Positions 50,201-59,900 of a stretch of DNA of 64,000 bases are shown here, one piece after another. How positions within the stretch are numbered: the first letter of the stretch is position 1; every line of letters starts with the position of its first letter. Source of the stretch: Liolophura sinensis (taxonomy: Eukaryota; Mollusca; Polyplacophora; Chitonida; Chitonidae). The stretch is from contig NC_088298.1 in the NCBI RefSeq assembly GCF_032854445.1, forward strand, positions 18,683,976 to 18,747,975, given 5' to 3'. The notes under the pieces were generated by a model, which made no database searches, was not told the DNA's origin, and saw only the letters and a list, made by a program, of their open reading frames with translations. The position numbers and the translations under genes were made by a program.

Positions 50201-53200
50201 TTGACGTGAACATTCTCCTGTTTTGACGTAAACATAGTCATGTTTTGTCGTGAACATAGCCGTGTTGCAACACAAACTTTGAATTTTTAAAGTAATCTGG
50301 GAGGTATCTTCAAATCTAAAGAATGGCAACAAAGGATTGTTTCCTTTAATTTCCCAGTTGTGACAGGAACATCAGTCCGGTTGTGACACCGGTAGGCCTA
50401 AACGTCGGCCTATTTTGGTGTATTTATTCTGACACCGGCACCGGCCTAGACGATTTTTTTTCTTTATGTTATTTTTTAACTTTTGATCCCCGCCACAAAC
50501 GTTTTACAGCATATTTAGTTTGTCAAATCTCAAACTATGTTTCCTTTCATTAGTTATCACGATTTCTTGAGGGGCATTCAAAGCATTTACATGGCGAGTG
50601 TGAACCTTGTAGCGTCTATCTGCTCGACTGATATAAATTTAGACACACACTGTAGTCTATTTCTTTATGCCAGTTGCCTATATTCAGTTTTCAATAAAAT
50701 CAGTCATACTCGCTACCCAAATTGCCTTTAGTAAGTGACACGCAACAATACAAGGTGTTACGACCCAAACTGTCTGTATTATAAAGAGATGGCTTTTTCG
50801 AAATACACGACAGTTTAGCCGCACAAAAAAGTAACCAAAACCGGCAGATTATTTTTCAACAATTTATTAGGTTTAACAAGAACAGATAACAAGATTTACA
50901 CAAATACTAAAGTACTTAAGTTTAACAAGAAAGGATAGCAGTATCTATACAAATACTAAAGTACTTACATGTACAACGGTGTCAAGTCCAAACGGACGCA
51001 CATATTCCACAATTCTGAAAACCCACACATAAGAGGGCAAATCCACAGGATAACTGAGTGTATGACGAAATATGCACAAAATTCCACAGACAGGGTCCGT
51101 GTACTAATAAGCACTGTGTACACAAGAGCACAAATTAAATATACAAGTTTTGACTGAACACGTGCTCGGTGGAGATATGATATAACAAAGCCAGAGGCTA
51201 CAAAGACACCAAAATTCAGCACAAAGGCCTACTAAAGTAACACACAGCGAAAGCATCCAAAACTCTTAATAATTCTCCTTTCTCCTCCTTTGACCTGCTT
51301 TCATAGGTCTTATATAGACTGGTGGAATTTTGTAAAATAAGAAAATTCTTGAACACTTGTTGTAAACAAACAGGCCCCGAACTAAGCGTATTCTGGAACA
51401 TTTTAAGGTAGAGGCAGTGGCAAGCTAAATTTAGAAGATGACGGCAGTTGTTCACATAACAAAGGTCTACACATGGATATGTTTGAAGTTCATATTCTGT
51501 CAAGGAAAATGAAGTTAGGACACTTTTCCTAATTCAGTGACCCTTTTCGACCGTTATATGAGCTGCCAACCAGTCCTTTCGACCCCTCCATTTATGCAAA
51601 TGTTTCATTTATGCAGATACATGTACCGCTAGATCGATTCCGCATGTTTTATTCCAGTTGTACGTGTGACCCTTGAGTGCCCTTAGATTAGTCGATATTC
51701 GAAAAGTGAATACGGTACTGCCCGATCCTTAGGATGTACTATACGCGTATCATCAGCCCATCCTTCTCGCATCTTGATCGGATGTGGGGCGGCTCCTTCG
51801 CGGCGGGTGCTGGCACCATCCTGATAACTTCTTTCGCGCATGTGGATCGGCCGGTATATGTACTCTCGATTAGACCGTTTTACGGCACTTTAGCCGACAC
51901 GCTAGGTGTAAACATGACACGATGTATCTTCAGTTTGTTTTCCTGGCAAGGCAGGTGTGGTGACGCGAAAAGCACAAGTGAACGCTTTTTCATTTGCCTA
52001 ACTCTCACTCATTCAAACCAATAAAAAGATAAGCTAGCAAAATGACTTTCAAGTTTCGTTTTCCCACTTCTCGACGAAGTTAATTAGTGTCAGTGGAAAT
52101 CTACAATCGCAACCGCATTCCAGGACAACCGCAGATGATGTAAGTTCTCGCCAAAAGCTGTACTAATATTATAAATTAGCCTTTCGTAGAGCGTAAAATT
52201 ATTATGTATAATTTATGTTATAACTTAGCACCTATATTTAGCACCTAATAGCGAATAAATGCGGATACAGTCTAAACTCGATGTGCGTATTGCTATGAGT
52301 ATGTGCGAATTGGTAACCACGCCGTGGAACTAGACCGTGTGCGATTATTCTATAACAAGGCTGGTGTCGAACAACGCGGCATTTGTTGTAAGTTAGATGA
52401 ATTTATATGTGAATGTTAGTGTATGTTGTAAAACCCTACACGGATAATGGTCGGATCCTACACCCATCATCCGCGGATCCTACGTCCTTCATGCAAGCAT
52501 GGTACACCCATATCACCTGCATGGTCGGGGTATGATATAAACATCTGTCTGTGATATTACGCCGTTCCTACGCGGATGTTCTGACAAGCTTATCGTAATA
52601 AACAAGTAGCACTGCATCTGTCTGGTTCTTGCCCACCAGTGACAATGTGCAGTGAGGCACTGTTCGATGGCACTGTGTTTTCACTATACATAAAACAGCA
52701 CTGCTTCGTGCCTGTGCGAATAAAAATACGAGTGAATTAAATAACTCATCATTAATAATCATAATTGAGATTGGCACTGCTGCAATATGGTATCTTTTTA
52801 ACTACTCGACATTTACATAACTGTACATGGTAGGAAATTAACATCAAAGAAGTATGTGCTAAATATAGAGTTTTCAGTGTCGAAACGGATGTAAAACCTG
52901 CATGTTATGCTGAGATTAAAATCTTTCAGAAAATTTATGACGTAACATTCCCACATACACAACAAAAACATAATGGAAGTATTTCAATTATTCTGTGAAA
53001 TTTCTTACTTTACTTTCCAGCTTATGAATATTGTGTTTAACCTCATTTTTATTGACATATTTACTTCCACAGTCCTTCGCCTAGCCGGCATGAACTCCGC
53101 TGTCGCCGGAAGACTGGAAGTGTTCTACCAGTACCAGTGGGGCACGGTTTGTGACGACAGTTTTGACGCCAGAGCCGCCAGAGTGGCATGTCGACAGCTT

Positions 53201-53893
53201 GGCTTCTCTGGGTACGTTATATGCGTTTGATTTTTTTTGTTTGATTGGAGCCTTTCGACGCACTCAAGAATACATAACTTATACGACGCTGGTCGGCATT
53301 ATAGTGGAAAGAGACCCGGTAGAACCCAAGGGAAACTAATAACCATCCGCAGGTTCCTGGCAGACATCCCTACGCACGCGCGGAGAGGAAACCGGAGGAC
53401 ATGAACTCACAGCGACCGAATTGATGAGAGGTGAGATGTGAATCAAGATTCCGATTACCGTCAAATTATAATTACTTCTTGGTTCCAGAAGCAATCCCAG
53501 CCGAGAATAAGACTTAGGGCAATTATGTGCGTCCTTCTCCACTAAAGTTCCCGACAAACAAACCGAGACATGGAGAGACACAGAAACGCCGGCAAAAACG
53601 TAACCTCCTTACCTTAGGGTATTTATTCGTAAATGTCATTTCCAACGAATTTTAGATATATCTGAGAGAGTTTAATGAATACAGATATTATATAATTTCA
53701 TCATAATAGGAGTTGGCGTGGTAGTGCTTTTGATCCTATGATCATTGGGATCACTTTCTTGTCACTGACTGACAAGCACTCCGTGTAAGACCATATATAT
53801 ATATGCAGTTATACATATACAGTCACAGATTCTTCAGACGGTGGACTAAAGATTAGAGCATCAAGAAGACACATGTAAATCTTCAAGCATATA

Positions 53894-53961
<68 letters not shown>

Positions 53962-56900
53962 CATACAAGTGCTGTATACTTCCCTTCGTATATTTATTTA
54001 TTTATTTATTTGATTGGAGTTTTACGCCTTACTCAAGAATATTTCAATTATACGACGGCGGCAAGAATTATGTTGGGAGGAAACTGGACAGAGCCCGGGA
54101 AAATCCACGACCATCTGCAGGTTGCTGGCAGACCTTCCTACATACGGCCGGAGAGGAAGCCAGCCTTCCCTCCGAATACAGATCGATATATAGTAACCCT
54201 GGCCATTAATCCTTCTTCATTTGTCTATGTCCGAACATGATGACACAGCCTCATTTTTCCTATAATAAGAGAAGAGCACACCAAATATGGGGGTGATTTT
54301 GCTGTCCAACACAAGGAACTAGAAATGTAACGGGTCAGTACAAGTGTTTCGAATGCTGTTCTCGTGAAACGGTCTTGCAGAGTTTGGTTTTTATAGTGAA
54401 ATCACAGTATTTAAGAGGTCGCCTAATCTTCAAACGTTTAGGAAGAAACATAACAGTTAGGTTCTTTCGAAAATCCCCATACGGGTTCCTAAAAATTTGG
54501 AATTGACCTCAGCGATGAATTTACCGGTTTAGCGGGGCCAGCTTAGTGCCCCCTTATCTGGCTCTTCTCTCAGCAGAATACTTGATAGTTGTAAATATTT
54601 CCCGTTGGGCTCCACTGGAAGATAAAGCTGTGATGAAAAGTACACAAGGATTGTTCCATCTCAACGAAAAAAACGTCTGTCAGATTTAAATATACACGTA
54701 TGTGGGTATGTCTGCGGTCGTCCTCCTACCATGATGGTGTGTCGGCATATAAGTGAAATATTCTCGACTTCGGCGTAAAAATATAGTCGATATAGTTTTG
54801 CTGGCTCAGTTTTGAAGGCGCTCCTCTCCCTATAGAAGACGGACCGTTCACCGAGGAGGTCACGTGATCGAACGCATCACCTGCGTGTTGGACAAGAGGT
54901 CGGGAACTGCAAGAAAATAAATGGATGTATTAGTTGTGTTCTATCCTACAGTGAGACGGCATTGCTCATTGCCCACACGTCTGATGGCTCAGGGCCTATT
55001 TGGCTGGACGACGTGCAGTGTGTTGGAAACGAGCTAACTCTAACCGACTGTCGCCATCTGAACTGGGGCCAGAACAACTGCGGTCATAACGAAGACGTCT
55101 TCATCAGATGTAGCAACGGTAAGACAGGATGAATCTTCGTAATACTTTTGCCTTGTTCGCCAAGTCATGATTACCCCTAGCTGACGTCCCTTTTGTCCGA
55201 CGCTTAATTCTATGATATGGCAACTGTAAACTGGAATGCTTTGTATAGGGACATTTCCTATCTTTTATTATTTATACATGAGTGAAATCCCAGTATTTCC
55301 TTCACTGATTAAAATGATATCTCCACGAGTTAGATATCACTTTTTTTATTACATTTTGCTATTACACTGCGGAAGACCTTGAACCATGACCCACAGTTGA
55401 TCTTGCCGGAACTCCTTTTGTACATGCCGTCTGCTACATTCATTGTGTCACTTCATACAGTCACTATGAAATCTTCGTGGACCGCATTACAAGGCCATGC
55501 ACTTCCGCGCAATATATAGTTCGCCAAAAAAGAGGTAGAAATTCTTCATGTCCTTAATCTACGTAAATACCTATATTGCATTAGCATTAAGCACCTTTTT
55601 AAAATGTATAATTACTTACAGACAGCGTTTAAAACTGTAAAAAAGGTTTTGTGTGCGCGGACGTGAACGAAATTGTAGCGCGTATGAATAGAATCAGAAA
55701 CACCACGAAGATGGCACATTGCTTATTTTTTCACGGTTTTCACACAAAAAAACTGATACGCATTTATATACATGTAGAGAAAATGTCAGGATATAAATAA
55801 CAACTAGAATAATGCACAGTTAAGGTTGAATACCATAAATATTGTTCTCGTGAAAGGTATAAATGATAACCCACTCGACACTTCGCGTCTCTTGGGTTAT
55901 CATTTCCACCTCTCACTTGAAAAATATTTATGGTATTCAACCTTTGTGCAATATCCTCTATTTATTTGTTTCGTGACCTTGGTGACAGGACACAGTCACT
56001 GACGTTCGTATCCACAGTTTTACGTTTATCGAAGATCACTTGACATCAATCAATATATTCCGCGGTCACACGTTCGATGGCAAGTTTCTATTACACTACC
56101 ACTTTCTAAATCCATTAATATCAACAAAGTCTTAAACTATCAAATGCAATAAGTAAGTTCATTCCTTATGAGACTTAGCCAATGGAGCCGTGGTTTGTCA
56201 ACAATATGTTCCTTCTAATAAATAAGACATAACCGTATGTGTAACACGTGTTTTCCGTGTGTTGAACTCGTGTCGATGTTTTCTAACATTATTCATGTGC
56301 TGACTTAGGCAGAATAAGTTTCCACTCCTCTTTATACATAGCTGCCCCATGTTTAATAAAGAGAGGAAAGTATCCACAATGTATAATAATACTTATGGAC
56401 GCATGTCATTGTTTATCACTTGGATAATATAACATTTCTATGTAGCCATTGTGTCGATTTCATCCAGCTCTGCACATCTGTACCTTTGCTTACACTCAGG
56501 CATTGCTATGACACCTTATATTTACTTTTCTTGGTGTTGTTCTAAGGCACCTGCGAAAGTATTGACCTGTACAAATATGCGCGGTACAGTTTCGGCGGCC
56601 TCATCTTTATCTTTTAGCAGATTGCTTGTCTCGAAGATCATGGCCCCACGTTAAGGCGAAACCTATCCGTCATGATGGACGTTGTGTATTTAAACAATGT
56701 CGGTTTCATTTTAACAAAGCTGCAATGAACTTCCAGATCGACAGGCTGGTAAGGAATAAATGTGAGACGGCGGAAACTGTAGCGCCCACATTTGTTCAGA
56801 TCTGGACTTTTGCAGGAGACGCATTCAAGTGCATGGAATGCGACAGAACACCGGCACTACTCGAAGAAAAGTAAATTAAAGGTTTCATAGCTCTACCGGA

Positions 56901-59900
56901 ATGTATGTAAAGGTAAAGATATTCAGAGTTAATCTATTTCCAAGTTCAGTATGTCACCACCGAATCGTCACATTCGTCATTACGTTTTCTCAAGCATTTA
57001 ATTTATTAGCATCATAGTGTAAAACATTTTCCGGACACCGTTGTGTCGGTTTTGTATACATTAAGTATGAGAATGTTCTTTTTATTTCCTTTAAATAGAG
57101 CAACTCCGTTTGGTGAGCTCAAACTCTACTGCTGTGTCCGGAAGATTGGAAATCAACACAGGACAGGGTTGGGGCACAGTCTGCAACGACACCTTTGACC
57201 TACAAGCTGCCAGAGTCGCCTGTCGTCAACTTGGTCTCCCTAAGTACAGTGTTAACTTTCTTCACATGTTCTTAAGTTACAAAGTACTAGTCAAACAGTA
57301 AAAGTAATGAGGTGTCCCTGGAAACTCGCGCTTGAACGATGATTCGAAGGTTCGAATCCAGTTGCTGTATTTTTATGGCAGCAGCAGAATTTCTCATAAA
57401 TCTGCGCTTTTTCATGATAATGCGTGGAAGAAACCGAGGTGTCGGGATAAACCACTGACCTTTTCCAGTGGTCTAATAAACTTCCTACATTCGTCGAGTC
57501 CTGTGCAGGATTTCAGCAAAACTTGGACGAGTGAAATACCACTCCATAATGTTCAGAACACTTAACAGTGACCTATTATTATATAGCTCAACCTGTTTTT
57601 CAAGGACTTTTAACCTTCCGTGCAAACAACGATCGAAAATACATACATACGTACAGATTCAGTTTGACTTAAATCTCCGGTCGTACGTGGTAAGGTCTTC
57701 CACCGACCTGCAGATTGTCGTGGGTTTCCGTGGGGCTCTTCCTGGTTTCCTTCCATCATAATCCCGGCCGACATCGTAGAGATGAAATATACGGCGTAAA
57801 ACAACTATAAAATAAATAAGCTGGCCTTTAGGAATTTTTACATTTCCCTGTTCTCGCCGGACAATGCACTCTGTATCCAGCGCTTTAGTACTCCGAGGTC
57901 AATTTTGATGTTCTTTTTACTACCTGTATTTCGTGGAATGTGCAAATCAATCTGGTACAATCCAGGAAGTGGATGATTCAATTGTACCAAATTTATGGCT
58001 ATATGTATAAAAATAGGGTATTATTTTTAATACCACACTGTTATAACCTCAGGTTTCTAGCATCTTCAAACAGAAGCCTCTTAAAATTAGCAGATTATTT
58101 TTAAGTGTGTGCATTCCCGGGTTTCTCCATACATTAAAAATAGTAACTGCTCGACACTCTTTCCAGCTTTGCTGACATGAGAAATTATTGTCGCTTATAG
58201 TACGACTTTGATCATATCACGACGGTGTCTCAGTGTAGTAAGTAGTTAACAATACCGATGTATTTAACTGTACTTAGTAGCCTACCAAATATACCGAGAT
58301 TGTCAAAACTTGGAACTCAACTAGTTTCCGCCTTTTATCCATCCGATGATTAAACCAATAGGGGACTGTGAATAATTAAACTCAAAAGAGGCTAGCTAAC
58401 AACATTCACAAGTTACACGGTCTTTTTTGACCTTTAACGACAAAAAAGTTCGAACTTGAAACTCTTTTGTCTTCCATTCTTTAGTGAGACAGCTACGATC
58501 ATCCCAAATACACTTCTTGGTTACGGGCCCATCTGGTTGGATCAGGTGCAATGTTATGGACACGAGCCCTCTCTGTTGTCGTGCGGGCATCTGAACTGGG
58601 GCCAGAACAACTGCACTCATAATGAAGACGTCTTTATCAGTTGTGGGCACGGTAAGCAGAATTGCTTATTTCTTCATGAATCTTAACCGAATGGACCGAA
58701 ATAGGCCCTATCTACCTATCGCAAGTTTTTTATCGGTGAGACGAAGATATATTAATGCAATTTGGCAACGGCAATTCAAAATACTCCATTCCTTATGCTT
58801 CCCTACTGAGACGGTTTTCGCTCACTTTCACTTAGTCTTTCTATTCAGTGATAAGGTTTTTTAAGCTTGTATAAAAAGTGTATATATTTTGGATGCTTTC
58901 AAGACAATTTTCTGAATTTACTTTCAAAGATTGTCATACGGAACTCATGTAAGTGTGAACTTTGACGCTATTGAGGAAGTGCGTGTATTTGTACTTGGCC
59001 CGTGGTTACAAGACTTCTTTAGCCACATATCATGAGTTCATGTTGACTGTAGTACTCACGTGTAACGGTAATGATGTGTTCATTGTTACACCAGCACGGA
59101 ACTATGTGTAACAGTAATGCAGTGTTCATTGTTACACCAGTGCGTAACAATGTGTAACAGTAACGATGTGTTCATTTTTACACCAGTACGGAACTATATG
59201 TAACAGAAACGAAGTCTTCATTGTTACACCAGTACGGAACTATGTGTAACAATAATTAACTCTTCATTGTTACACCATTACGGAACTATGTACTATTTTT
59301 CTCAACTGAAACAGATTTTGACCGGATGAACTTAACTTCTGCGTTAAATACACCGATACTCAGTAACATGTTGGTGATGTGTTTAAATTGACGCCAGTCC
59401 AGTCAATAAATAATAAATGACAACAGTCCTTGACGCGTATTTAATTCTGTCGCGTATTTAAATTCTTTCGTGGCAATGGTTTTACGTCAAGACTTTTTCA
59501 GGCATGTCGCCAGCAGAGGTGGTTTCCGAGTATGGATACATATTGCAGGTATCTTTATAGTTTTCATTCCCCACAACACACCGTAAGCATGTCTTTTTAC
59601 CTTTTAATTTTATTTACCACAGACATTCGTCTGGCCGGCATGAACTCCTTGATGTCTGGAAGACTGGAGGTGTATTACGATTACCAGTGGGGCAACGGTC
59701 TGTGATGACATGTTTGATTTCAGAGCTGCTAAAGTGGCCTGTCGACAACGTGGCTTTTCTGGGTATCTTATTTATTTTTAATTCAGGTTTATATATTTAA
59801 ATACTCCCAGTAATACACTCTGAAAGCATAAATTTTAGATATAACTATAATAGTATTAAATCTCGATTTTTCTCAGCGGCGAAAGAGGGAAATGTTAGAT

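Noticed and set aside
51734-52024. 96-codon frame
   Set aside because: No family recognised, no conserved motif, and it lies in a gene B intron on the same strand.
56626-56874. 82-codon frame with several cysteines
   Set aside because: It spans one arm and the turn of the inverted repeat, so it is a by-product of that structure.
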